From B4-G1 sp964393895 (GTDB lineage Bacteria; Chloroflexota; Anaerolineae; B4-G1), in the NCBI GenBank assembly GCA_964393895.1, contig CAYMWP010000006.1, positions 4,149 to 68,148 of the forward strand: a stretch of DNA of 64,000 bases. The letters are read 5' to 3'. This document shows positions 35,432-43,631 of this stretch, piece by piece. The translations under genes and the position numbers were made by a program. Positions within the stretch are counted from its first letter, which is position 1. Each line of letters starts with the position of its first letter. Below the pieces are notes generated by a model. That model did not search any database. It worked only from the letters and a program-made list of their open reading frames with translations, and was not told the origin of the DNA.

Positions 35432-35971
35432 TTAATCCTCCTCTCCTTCCATCAAGCTGAGAATTGAATACAAGAGTTCCAGTAGAACCTGCCTGACGCT
35501 CTCTGGATCGGTAGCCACACAGGGCGTCATTTTTATTTCTCGAGGGATGCGGAGCGCGATGCGCAGATCTTGGGGTGTCCAGGCATCTTCCAGGTCTTGC
35601 TTGTTAGCAGCGACGACATAGGGCACGGGGGCGTAGGAACGAAAGGTGTCGAGGATGCTGCGAGCCTCGCGGAACGTCTCCGGTCGCACACTGTCTAGCA
35701 AAACGACAAAGCCAAGCATTCCTTCGGCGAGGATTTCCCACATAAAGTCGAAGCGACGTTGTCCGGGGGTGCCGAACAGGTAGAGCACCAGGTCATCATC
35801 CACGGTGATACGGCCAAAATCCATGGCCACTGTAGTCTGATCCTTGACACGTTCTTCTGCACGAGATATCTTTTTTTCCGTCGCTACGACGTCAATCTCA
35901 CTTATGCTTTGGATGAATTCCGTTTTCCCAGCCGAGAATGGACCGGTCACTACTATTTTGACTGTCTGCAT
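35432..35971 (-). CDS. small Ras-like GTPase (COG2229, MglA/Gtr-like)
   Basis: 179 residues, a single G domain. G1 is TGPFSAGKTEF (9-19), switch I includes TTVAMDFGR (46-54), G3 is FGTPGQRRFDFMW (66-78, where the usual Asp of DxxG is replaced by Thr-Pro-Gly), and G4 is ANKQD near 121. These features define the bacterial COG2229 GTPases, relatives of MglA that often sit next to regulators of polarity, motility or adhesion. It follows the PATAN-domain gene by 35 bases on the same strand, so the pair is probably one operon. The PATAN protein may act as its partner or regulator; this is inference from family context. Confidence 0.88.
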   Translation of the reverse strand: MQTVKIVVTGPFSAGKTEFIQSISEIDVVATEKKISRAEERVKDQTTVAMDFGRITVDDDLVLYLFGTPGQRRFDFMWEILAEGMLGFVVLLDSVRPETFREARSILDTFRSYAPVPYVVAANKQDLEDAWTPQDLRIALRIPREIKMTPCVATDPESVRQVLLELLYSILSLMEGEED

Positions 35972-36006
35972 AGTTATCGTCCCTTAGAAGTGATGATACC
36001 TGGCTA

Positions 36007-36831
36007 TTATTTCTGAAAAAAGTTGATCAGGCGCTCGACCACACCACGCTTGACGGCCGGGCGGCGCATGGTCATAAGGGCTTCCTCGGATGGCCTCGAG
36101 GGCGCGGTCTTTATTCCTTCTGGCTGGACCAACTCGACCAGGCCTGCTTGCAATAGGCCGTATACGATCTTGCGGATCTGGAAATCGCTCAGGTTGTTGT
36201 ACTGCGCGATCTGGCGGATGGTGTTGCGGGGATTGATGAAGGAAACGGCGCGCCATTCCTCGACGCTCAGATTGATGTTGCGCAGTTGCACGCCTGGGCG
36301 CTCTGCGAACTTGAGTGCTATATCCAAATTGGGCAGTTCGTCCTGTAGTCGCTCCCATTCCTTCAGGCGACGGCTGCCCTCCATAATTACGCTTTCCAGG
36401 TCAATAGGGATGGTGATGCGATCCTCGAACGGTAATGCGTTCGATTCGAAGCGGAAGGTCCCTTCTGGCCAGGTAAAGAGGGGATAGGTGTTGTTTAGAA
36501 TATAGACGCGCATACTCTGTGCGATGTCGGTTTGACTCACATAGCCAGCGTTTATCAACAGGGCGCCTAATTCCCTGTCGCTCTTGGCGCTGGCTTTGGA
36601 CTGGATTTTACGGGCTTGCTCTTCTGTGATCTTGCCAGCTTGGTGTAGCACTGTCGCCAAAGGAGCGCCTTGCCCATCCAACACCGCGTAGACGAGTTTG
36701 CCCTCTTTGAAACACAAACGGGCCTGTGCATCTCGTGTATCAATTGCCAGGGTGCCCGTCTTGCGCGCCAAATTGATTAGGTTGAGTAATTGGGTCGTGC
36801 TAAAATCCTGCAAGTTCCCCTTTAGTGCCAT
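36007..36831 (-). CDS. DUF4388 (PATAN) domain protein
   Basis: 274 residues from the ATG at 36831, five bases after GGAGG. Residues 3-100 are a PATAN/DUF4388 domain: LKGNLQDFSTTQLLNLINLARKTG is its hallmark opening and GxLxFxxGxIVxA-type is seen as ARLCFKEGKLVYA. A helix-rich middle follows (EERIxIPIDLESVIMEGSRR-like signature), then a winged-helix-like C-terminal part (NTIRQIAQYNNLSDFQIRKIVYGLL). PATAN proteins are adaptor or receiver-like proteins linked to small GTPases and biofilm or twitching control. Transcribed with the GTPase from the promoter at 36895-36923. Confidence 0.85.
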   Translation of the reverse strand: MALKGNLQDFSTTQLLNLINLARKTGTLAIDTRDAQARLCFKEGKLVYAVLDGQGAPLATVLHQAGKITEEQARKIQSKASAKSDRELGALLINAGYVSQTDIAQSMRVYILNNTYPLFTWPEGTFRFESNALPFEDRITIPIDLESVIMEGSRRLKEWERLQDELPNLDIALKFAERPGVQLRNINLSVEEWRAVSFINPRNTIRQIAQYNNLSDFQIRKIVYGLLQAGLVELVQPEGIKTAPSRPSEEALMTMRRPAVKRGVVERLINFFQK

Positions 36832-36894
36832 ACCTACCTCCACTGCGACAAGACCGCGCAGATACGAACTTGCTCAAAGATATACGTACATTGG

Positions 36895-36923
36895 ATTATA
36901 CATTCTCTTGGCGTTCAAGTCAA
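36895..36923 (-). promoter_or_regulatory. promoter of the PATAN/GTPase operon
   Basis: On the minus strand TTGACT (36923-36918), 17-base spacer, TATAAT (36900-36895), 64 bases before the PATAN start. It is divergent from the promoter at 36937. Confidence 0.65.
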
Positions 36924-36936
36924 CCGGCGCCATGAC

Positions 36937-36964
36937 TTGACAATTGAATTGTATGGTGTAAACT
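36937..36964 (+). promoter_or_regulatory. promoter of the peptide ABC genes
   Basis: Consensus TTGACA (36937-36942), 16-base spacer, TAAACT (36959-36964), 65 bases before the start at 37030. Confidence 0.55.
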
Positions 36965-37029
36965 CTCAAGTCGTTGAGGTAGCCTGGCGTTTTGATAACC
37001 ACCCCAAAATCCACCGTATGGAGGTTTGC

Positions 37030-38613
37030 ATGGCGAGACGTTACTGTTCCATTCCACTTTTATTGATGGCATTGTCGCTGGCTCTTCAGGCTGGCTGTGG
37101 TTCGCCCGCTGTCGGCGGTCATCTGATCTATGGCCTCACGCTCTCCCCTTCTGGCATTGACCCCCACGTCAATGCCTCGTCGGAATTGGGTATTCCTCTC
37201 ACTTCCGTCTATGACACCCTGGTCTACCGGGACCCAGAGACGGGAGAGTTTGTCGCCGGGCTGGCGGAGCGGTGGGAGCTCTCTGACGACGGACTGGTCT
37301 ACACCTTCTACTTGCGCCAGGACGTCACCTTTCATGATGGCACATCCTTCGACGCCGAGGCGGTGCGCTTCAACCTGGAGCGCATCACCAGCTCTGACCT
37401 GGCCTCCCAGAAGGCCAGCTTTATGCTCGGCCCCTACGAGCGGATGGAGGTGATGGACGAGTATACGGTTCGCATTTATCTGAGCGAGCCGTTCGCCCCT
37501 CTGCTGGATGCGCTGAGCCAGGTCTACCTGGGAATGGCCTCTCCGGCGGCGGTCGAAAAGTGGGGGGACGAATACCAGTTACACCAGGTAGGCAGCGGCC
37601 CGTTCATCTTTGTCGAATATGTGCCTGGGGATCATCTCCTGCTGCGCCGCAACCCCGACTATGACTGGGGGCCATCGCTCTACGAGCACGGCGCGGCGCA
37701 AGTGGACGAGATAGAATTTCGTTTCTTCACCGACCCGGCCACTCGCTCCCCGGCGTTGGAGACCGGAGAGGCGGACGTGATGGGAGAGATCCCCCCCCAG
37801 GATGCCGCCCGCCTGGAGGCCGCCGCCGACTTTTACATCGCACCGGCCGCGCCGCCCGGCGTCTCTTTGATGCTGCTGATGAACACTACCCGCCCACCGC
37901 TGGACGACATCAGGGTGCGGCAGGCGCTCGTTTATGGAACTGACCGCCCGGCCATCATCTCCACTATCTTTCGTGACACCTCCCCGGTGGCCTACGGCCC
38001 GCTCGCGGCGGCGACCTGGGGCTACGATCCGGCGGTACAAGATTATTACCCTCACGACCCTGCGCAGGCGGCGGCGCTGCTGGAGGAAGCGGGCTGGACC
38101 GATTCCGATGGGGACGGCGTCCGCGATCGGGCCGGGGAGCCGCTGCTGCTGGATCTCTACCTGATGGGTTGGGGCTATATGCCCGAGATCGGGCAACTGC
38201 TGGCGGCACAATGGGCCGACCTGGGAATCGGCGTGGAGAGCCAGGTGGTCAGCTATCCAGAGGCGCTGGAAGTGGGCAGCGAGGGGCGCCACCATCTGAT
38301 GCCCTTCAATCTCTCTAGCAGCGACCCCGACATCCTGCGCAAGTTCTTCCACTCCCAGGCGACCTTTAACTGGGCCAGGGTGAACGATCCTGAACTGGAC
38401 GCCTGGCTCGACGAGGCGGTGCGCGTCTCGGACCGGGAGCAGCGGGTCGCCCTTTACGGCTCGGTTCAGCAGCGCGTGATGGATCAGGCGTTGATCGTGC
38501 CCATCCGTGATTACGTCAACCTGAACGGGGTAAACGATCGAGTACACGGACTACGTTTCGACTCGCTGGGCTGGTTCCCGTGGTTGATAGACGTCACGCT
38601 GGAAAAGCCCTAG
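37030..38613 (+). CDS. peptide/nickel-type ABC transporter substrate-binding lipoprotein
   Basis: 527 residues from ATG 37030, five bases after GGAGG; the frame stays open for 31 codons upstream across the promoter, which rules out the longer start. A lipoprotein signal (LLLMALSLALQAGCGSP) puts Cys at about residue 22. The SBP_bac_5 fold follows, with family phrases VYDTLVYRDPETGEFVAGLAERW near 60-80, FHDGTSFDAEAVRFNLER near 105, and LLLRRNPDYDWGP near 205. It captures oligopeptides or similar solutes outside the membrane. Two permease genes follow at 18 bases and by overlap. No ATPase gene is present in the window. Confidence 0.92.
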   Translation: MARRYCSIPLLLMALSLALQAGCGSPAVGGHLIYGLTLSPSGIDPHVNASSELGIPLTSVYDTLVYRDPETGEFVAGLAERWELSDDGLVYTFYLRQDVTFHDGTSFDAEAVRFNLERITSSDLASQKASFMLGPYERMEVMDEYTVRIYLSEPFAPLLDALSQVYLGMASPAAVEKWGDEYQLHQVGSGPFIFVEYVPGDHLLLRRNPDYDWGPSLYEHGAAQVDEIEFRFFTDPATRSPALETGEADVMGEIPPQDAARLEAAADFYIAPAAPPGVSLMLLMNTTRPPLDDIRVRQALVYGTDRPAIISTIFRDTSPVAYGPLAAATWGYDPAVQDYYPHDPAQAAALLEEAGWTDSDGDGVRDRAGEPLLLDLYLMGWGYMPEIGQLLAAQWADLGIGVESQVVSYPEALEVGSEGRHHLMPFNLSSSDPDILRKFFHSQATFNWARVNDPELDAWLDEAVRVSDREQRVALYGSVQQRVMDQALIVPIRDYVNLNGVNDRVHGLRFDSLGWFPWLIDVTLEKP

Positions 38614-38631
38614 CCGTCCAGCCTGGTTAGA

Positions 38632-39564
38632 ATGACGATGCGGTACGTGGGCCGCAAGTCGTTGCAGGCGATTTTTGTGCTTTGGCTTGCGGCAACCCTG
38701 GTCTTTTTTGCCCTGCTGGTGACCCCCGGCGACCCGGCCGGGGCGTTGCTGGCCGCTTCCGGCGCTACCGCCGAGGACGTTGCCGAGCGCAGGGCAGAGT
38801 TGGGCTTGGACGATCCGCCTCTGCTCCAATACACTCGCTACGTGGCGGACCTGGCCCGGGGGGAGCTGGGCTGGTCGTGGTTGCACGGCCGCCCGGTGGG
38901 CCAAATGATCCTGGAGCAGCTCTTGCCGACGGCCGAGTTGGCGGTAGCGGCGACGGCGGTGGGGTTGGCGGTGGGGCTGAGCGTAGGAGTGCTGGCGGCC
39001 GTCCGCCGGACCACTTGGCTGGACACAGTGGCGACCGTCGTCGCCGTGTTGGGCATTTCCACTCCTACCTACTGGTCTGGTCTCCTGGCGATCCTGTTTT
39101 TCTCCTTGCGCCTCCATTGGCTGCCCGCTACCGGTGAGGGGGGACTGCGTCACCTGGCGCTGCCGGCCCTGGTGCTGGGCTTTGCCCTCTCCGGCTCCAT
39201 CGCTCGCATGGTGCGGGCGCGAGTGGCGGAGGTGATCGAGTCCCCCTTCGTGCTGGCGGCGCGGGCGCGCGGTCTCCCGGCGCGACGGGTGCTCTGCGTC
39301 CACGTGCTGCGCGCCGCGCTGGGGCCGGCCCTGGCGGTCACTGCCCTTCAGTTCGGATTTTTGTTAGGCGGGGCGGTGGTCACAGAGTCGGTCTTTGCCC
39401 GGCGCGGGCTGGGCCGCCTGGCGGTCGAGGCGATCCTGTGGCAAGATCTGCCGGTGGTGCGGGGCGTGGTGTTGGTCGGCGCGCTGGCCTACGTCTTGGT
39501 CAACCTGGCGTCTGATTTGATCCAGGCCTGGCTCGACCCCCGGCTGCGGGAAGAACTCGCGTGA
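38632..39564 (+). CDS. ABC transporter permease, DppB type
   Basis: 310 residues with six transmembrane segments (10-30, 100-120, 130-155, 170-190, 235-265, 280-300). The oligopeptide permease B pattern is clear: TPGDPAG near 27, LPTAELAVAATAVGLAVG near 98, and the EAA cytoplasmic loop AARARGLPARRVLCVHVLRAAL near 208-230 that contacts the ATPase. It pairs with the DppC-type protein encoded by the overlapping next gene to form the membrane channel. Confidence 0.93.
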   Translation: MTMRYVGRKSLQAIFVLWLAATLVFFALLVTPGDPAGALLAASGATAEDVAERRAELGLDDPPLLQYTRYVADLARGELGWSWLHGRPVGQMILEQLLPTAELAVAATAVGLAVGLSVGVLAAVRRTTWLDTVATVVAVLGISTPTYWSGLLAILFFSLRLHWLPATGEGGLRHLALPALVLGFALSGSIARMVRARVAEVIESPFVLAARARGLPARRVLCVHVLRAALGPALAVTALQFGFLLGGAVVTESVFARRGLGRLAVEAILWQDLPVVRGVVLVGALAYVLVNLASDLIQAWLDPRLREELA

Positions 39565-40391
39565 TCTCTTGGTCTGCTTCGACGCGCCGCCTGCCGCTGC
39601 GCCGCCCGGCGATCCTGGCGGCCTTGACGTGGCTCGTTCTGATAACGCTGGGAGCGATGCTGGTCCCCCTGTTCGCCCCCGGCGGCCCCCTGGTCGCCGA
39701 TTCCACCCGCGTGCTCCTGCCGCCGGGAGCGGGGAACCTTCTGGGAACGGACTTTTTGGGCCGGGACATCCTGGCCCGCCTGCTGTGGGGCGGGCGCTGG
39801 ACCTTGTGGATGGGGACGGTGGCGCTGGCGTTGGCGGTGGGGCTGGGGCTGCCCGTGGGACTGGCGGCGGGTAGCTTGGGCGGCCGAACCGATGCGGTGC
39901 TGATGCGGCTGGTGGATGCTCTGCTCGCCTTTCCGGGTCTCCTCATGGCCATGGTGGCAGTGGCGGCGCTGGGAACGGGCCTGGCCTCGGTGGCGACAGC
40001 GGTGGGATTGGCGGCTGCCTTTCCCTACGCTCGGGTGGCGCGGAGCGTCGCGCTGGAGGTGCGCGGGCAACCCTACGTCGAGGCGGCTCGCTCTGTGGGA
40101 TGTAGCCCGTGGCGGATTGCGGTTCGTCACATCTTGCCCAACGCTGCTCCGTCGCTCATTGCTTTCGCTGCTACACAACTGGGGTGGGTTCTGCTCAGCG
40201 GGGCGGCGCTCAACTTTTTGGGATTGGGCGTGCCTCCGGGCACTCCCGAATGGGGCGTGATGCTGGCCGATGGTCGCGGCTATCTGAGGGATGCGCCGTG
40301 GGCCAGCCTCTTTCCGGGGCTGGCGCTCACGCTGACGGTGTTGGCGGCCAATCTGGTGGGAGATGGGTTGCAGGAAGCGTTGCAGCCATAG
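39561..40391 (+). CDS. ABC transporter permease, DppC type
   Basis: 276 residues, GTG start overlapping the previous stop as GTGA. Six transmembrane segments; DppC signature LLGTDFLGRDILARLLWGGRW near 55-75, and EAA loop ARSVGCSPWRIAVRHILPN near 178-196. It completes a peptide-type permease pair. The operon stops here: instead of ATPase genes the next gene is on the opposite strand, so ATPases must be supplied from elsewhere. Confidence 0.93.
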   Translation: MISWSASTRRLPLRRPAILAALTWLVLITLGAMLVPLFAPGGPLVADSTRVLLPPGAGNLLGTDFLGRDILARLLWGGRWTLWMGTVALALAVGLGLPVGLAAGSLGGRTDAVLMRLVDALLAFPGLLMAMVAVAALGTGLASVATAVGLAAAFPYARVARSVALEVRGQPYVEAARSVGCSPWRIAVRHILPNAAPSLIAFAATQLGWVLLSGAALNFLGLGVPPGTPEWGVMLADGRGYLRDAPWASLFPGLALTLTVLAANLVGDGLQEALQP

Positions 40392-40432
40392 GGTTGCAGT
40401 CCCTGGTCTTTGGCCTTCGTAGGGCGGGTTTC

Positions 40433-41146
40433 TTACCAGCCGTAGGCCCCCAGGCCGCTGACGTATTTCGAGTTGCGGCTGCGGGGCGCCGGGAAGCGGG
40501 CGACGATCTCTGTCAGCCGCTCCGCCTGTTCCTGCCCGCTTTTGATCTCGATCACCACGTTGTCGGCGATGGGGAGGCGGGCTTGGAGGTTGGGGCGCAG
40601 CACGAGCCGTTGATCGTAGGCAGCCTGGGCAAAATCCAACGTGGCTCGTATGGCGCTATCCGGGGTGACGTAATACTCGCGCCGGTAGTGGTTGAGCAGG
40701 GTGGGTCGGTTCACCGTTTGTAGTATCGCCCGCCAATCTGGCCCGACGTTGGCTCGAATGGTCTCCAATATCTCGCTCCACGGCGCGCTCATATCCAGCT
40801 TGCACGGCAACAGGTAACGCCTCTTTTTCCCCAGCATATTGCGCTTCTGTTTCAATTCCAGATAGGGCTGGATGTCCGTCATCGCTTCGCCGTACCAGCG
40901 CAGGCGTAGCTTGTCTCGTGCGCTCAAGCCGGCCAAGTTCTCGCTCAAGCTGCTCAGGTGTAGTGTGTCCAGGTACAGGCTGTTGACCCGGCGCGGCGGG
41001 TAGGCGACCGCGAACCCGGCCGGATGGAGCCGTATCCACGAGCGGGCCTGGGGCAACAGATGAGGGGCGCAGACCAGCTTTAGCTCGTAGCGCAGGTCGG
41101 CGTGGGATTGGACGTCGTGTGATTGTTGGTCCATTGATGTCGTCAT
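40433..41146 (-). CDS. VTC domain polyphosphate polymerase-like protein
   Basis: 237 residues, ATG preceded by AGGAG. It is a CYTH/TTM-tunnel protein of the VTC family: opening RYELKLVC (19-26), NSLYLDT near 55, then KLRLRWYG, PYLELKQKRN, the central RREYYV near 160 and a late VVIEIKSG. In eukaryotes VTC4 makes polyphosphate; bacterial members occur in the VTC/CotH/DUF4956 gene set, as here. The last codons and the stop lie within a GGGCGGGTTTCTTACC repeat (40424-40437), also found at 46294-46309. CotH gene 1 is 9 bases upstream. Confidence 0.88.
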   Translation of the reverse strand: MTTSMDQQSHDVQSHADLRYELKLVCAPHLLPQARSWIRLHPAGFAVAYPPRRVNSLYLDTLHLSSLSENLAGLSARDKLRLRWYGEAMTDIQPYLELKQKRNMLGKKRRYLLPCKLDMSAPWSEILETIRANVGPDWRAILQTVNRPTLLNHYRREYYVTPDSAIRATLDFAQAAYDQRLVLRPNLQARLPIADNVVIEIKSGQEQAERLTEIVARFPAPRSRNSKYVSGLGAYGW

Positions 41147-41155
41147 TTGAGTCTC

Positions 41156-43447
41156 CTATTGCGCTGGCAGCAGGCCGTCCGATAGCACGCCGAAGGAGGC
41201 CGGGGTTACGGCGTTGCTGGTGCTGATAAAGGCGATGCCCCGGTCGTCGGCAAAGGCCGGCGTGGGCCCGGGGGCCAGGAGCACCAGGTTGTCGCTCGGC
41301 CCTGGGTTGAAGCCGGGGTCGGTGCGGGCGTCCAGGGCGGGGTTGCCGGCGTGGAGCACCATCAGCCGGTCCCAGCAGTTCAAGTCATCCCGGGAGCCAT
41401 CCTCGCCCACGACGATGCGGATGATCGTGCCGGACGGAACGCGGGCCAGGGCCGGGTCGCCGGCAAAGATGAGCGAGCCTTCGTCGCTGGCGCTCTTGGT
41501 GTCGTTGTCGGTGATGCGCCAGCCGCGCAGGTCTACTCCGCCGGGCCGTATCACTCGCAGCTCGAACCAACTCTCCTCGCCCATCCGGTAGCCGGCAAAG
41601 ACCACGTCGCCGGGGCGAGGGACGTCGTCGGAGAGCGGCTCGAAGCGGGGCGCGATGGTCTGTGCGGCATCGAGCGTCAGCGTGATGGCGGGGGTCTGGG
41701 GGAGGTCGGATGGCTCCCACCCGGCGAAGCGGAAGCCGGGCACGGGGGCGGCGGTGATTTGGATGGGAACGTTCTGAAAGTAGACGCCCTGCCAGGGCAG
41801 GTCTTGCACCAGGTGGTGGTTGATGGCGACGTAGCCGGCTCCGCTGACCGGCGGCTCGAGGGTGAGCCGTGCGGTGCCTCCCAACCCGAACCTTTCGACG
41901 ATGTGCTGGCGGACGAAATCGGGGCGGCGGCGGCAAAAGTCGCGCAGTTCCTCCACGCTCGTCTCCCAATCAACCGAGCTTGACCAGCGGCTCGTCTCGT
42001 AGGCTATGTCCGGCTCGAGCGCGGTGGCCAGCTCGTCAACGTGCGCGATGACCGAGGGAGGGGCAAGGGTGGTGTTGAGCAGGTCGGCGGCGCGGGAGAG
42101 AAAGCGGTGGAGGAAGGCGCTGTTTTCCAGCAGCTTGCGCAGCAGGAGCGCGTCGCGTCCCCCTGTTTCGGGCCAGTTGTATTCCAGCACTCGCTCCACC
42201 AGGTTCAGTTCCGCATAGCTGTGGCCGTCCGCCCCAAAGGCGTGGTCGGTGTCCCAGAACATCCACTGCCAGCGTCCCCCCTGCACGCGGGGTCGGAACT
42301 GTTGCACGTTGTGGTGCGGCCAGTCGAAATTGGCGGCATAGATGTGGAGGATGGTATAGTCAATAAAGTTGGCAATATCCACCTGGGTCTGGACGTAGGC
42401 ATAGTTGGCCGGGGTTGCCAGGTCGTGAGTCGCGACGAATTGGAGCAGGTGGTCCCAGTTTTCGCGGTCTCCCATCAGGGTCGCCCGCTCCCCGACGTGT
42501 TCGGGCGAGTCCAGAAAATCGGCCGCTCTGACGCCGTAGCGCTCCGCCAAGAAGCGGTCGTCTATGCGCTCGCGGGCGTAATAGATGCCCCACGGCGCGC
42601 CGTTGATGAACAGCAGTACCGGTTGGCTGTGCACGGCGTATCCGCCCAGTTCGAGCGCCAGCTTATCGGCCAACTGGTTGCGTATGAGAGTCCAGTTGGA
42701 GTAGTTCGGATGGGGAAAGGTGTACCAATCCTGTCCCCCGTTGTGCAGCACCAGGCGCTTGAACGATCGTGCGTCGCTATCGGCGAACAGGGGGTACTCG
42801 AGCCGGTTTAGCCCGTACTGCTGGCGGAAGTAGAGCCGCAGTGACTTTTTGTCAAAGTCGCGGCTGGCTCCGCCGTGGAGACGCACACCGGCCGGGACGT
42901 GGAACCCCGAGCGGCGATCCCGGTCTATGTAGGCGACGTCTGCCGGTCGCTCCCAGGCCATTCCCCTCTCGTGACTGTTGGCGGGAGCATAGATGCCGCG
43001 CTCAGCGTTCCACAGGTCATCGGGGTCTATGATCAGAGAGATCAGGGGTAATTCCGCCTGCAGGCCGACAAAGTAGGAGGCGCTGACCACCGGCCCTGGT
43101 TCACCGCCTGGCAGAGTGGCCCTGGCGCGCACGACGGTGACGGCGGGCGCGGCGCTGTTCAGGTGGATGGGTTGGGTGTAGAGCTCTCCGGCGGTGTGGG
43201 TGGGTGTGCGGCCATCGAGCGTAAAGATCACGCGGGAGTCGGGGTGGGGCGGGCGGATCTCCAGGCGGACGTCGTGGTCGTAGTAGCCGCCGGGTGGGTA
43301 TAAGGTAGGCTCCAGCGCGGGGTCCGTCGTGGAGGGACGGCGGGCGGTCAGTATCTCGACGGGGTAGAGTGCGGCCAGCGCCAGCACCGTGAGAAGGGTG
43401 ATCCACAGGTGCAGGGCGTGTCTTTGGCGCTTGGACGTTTGTTGCAC
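41156..43447 (-). CDS. CotH kinase family protein with chitobiase-like and lamin-tail-like domains
   Basis: 763 residues, GTG start with AGAGG seven bases upstream. Signal anchor at 10-32. Residues about 45-125 resemble a CHB_HEX/Fn3-associated domain (YPPGGYYDHDVRLEI, VIFTLDGRTPT). The CotH region follows (130-480): GVRLHGGASRDFDKKSLRLYF, LHNGGQDWY, RNQLADKLALELGGY, NGAPWGIYYARERIDD and WMFWDTDHAFG, which carry the expected kinase-like Lys, Glu and Asp residues. The C-terminal 150 residues resemble a lamin-tail beta domain. CotH enzymes phosphorylate surface proteins; the target here is unknown. Second of two CotH genes in the cluster. Confidence 0.88.
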   Translation of the reverse strand: MQQTSKRQRHALHLWITLLTVLALAALYPVEILTARRPSTTDPALEPTLYPPGGYYDHDVRLEIRPPHPDSRVIFTLDGRTPTHTAGELYTQPIHLNSAAPAVTVVRARATLPGGEPGPVVSASYFVGLQAELPLISLIIDPDDLWNAERGIYAPANSHERGMAWERPADVAYIDRDRRSGFHVPAGVRLHGGASRDFDKKSLRLYFRQQYGLNRLEYPLFADSDARSFKRLVLHNGGQDWYTFPHPNYSNWTLIRNQLADKLALELGGYAVHSQPVLLFINGAPWGIYYARERIDDRFLAERYGVRAADFLDSPEHVGERATLMGDRENWDHLLQFVATHDLATPANYAYVQTQVDIANFIDYTILHIYAANFDWPHHNVQQFRPRVQGGRWQWMFWDTDHAFGADGHSYAELNLVERVLEYNWPETGGRDALLLRKLLENSAFLHRFLSRAADLLNTTLAPPSVIAHVDELATALEPDIAYETSRWSSSVDWETSVEELRDFCRRRPDFVRQHIVERFGLGGTARLTLEPPVSGAGYVAINHHLVQDLPWQGVYFQNVPIQITAAPVPGFRFAGWEPSDLPQTPAITLTLDAAQTIAPRFEPLSDDVPRPGDVVFAGYRMGEESWFELRVIRPGGVDLRGWRITDNDTKSASDEGSLIFAGDPALARVPSGTIIRIVVGEDGSRDDLNCWDRLMVLHAGNPALDARTDPGFNPGPSDNLVLLAPGPTPAFADDRGIAFISTSNAVTPASFGVLSDGLLPAQ

Positions 43448-43488
43448 GCATTACCTCTTGGGGGAATCATTTTCGACCATCTCTGCGG

Positions 43489-43617
43489 TTAGGAAGAGGA
43501 TTCGTTATGGAAGAAATCTATATCGGCGGTCGCGTGGGGGTAACCGTGATAACCAACCGCGTAACCGCCGACCAGCAAGTACTCGACCTTATGTTTGTCG
43601 AGCAGCAGTAAAAACTC
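43489..43617 (-). pseudogene. fragment of an AbiEii/MNT-type nucleotidyltransferase
   Basis: A 42-codon minus-strand frame, bounded by in-frame stops and with no start codon, encodes LLLLDKHKVEYLLVGGYAVG followed by YHGYPHATADIDFF. This is the N-terminal catalytic signature (GG..A.HG..R.T.DID type) of minimal nucleotidyltransferases used in toxin-antitoxin pairs. The rest of the gene is missing. It fills the 184-base gap between the two CotH genes. Confidence 0.7.
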
Positions 43618-43631
43618 TTAAAACCGATCAT

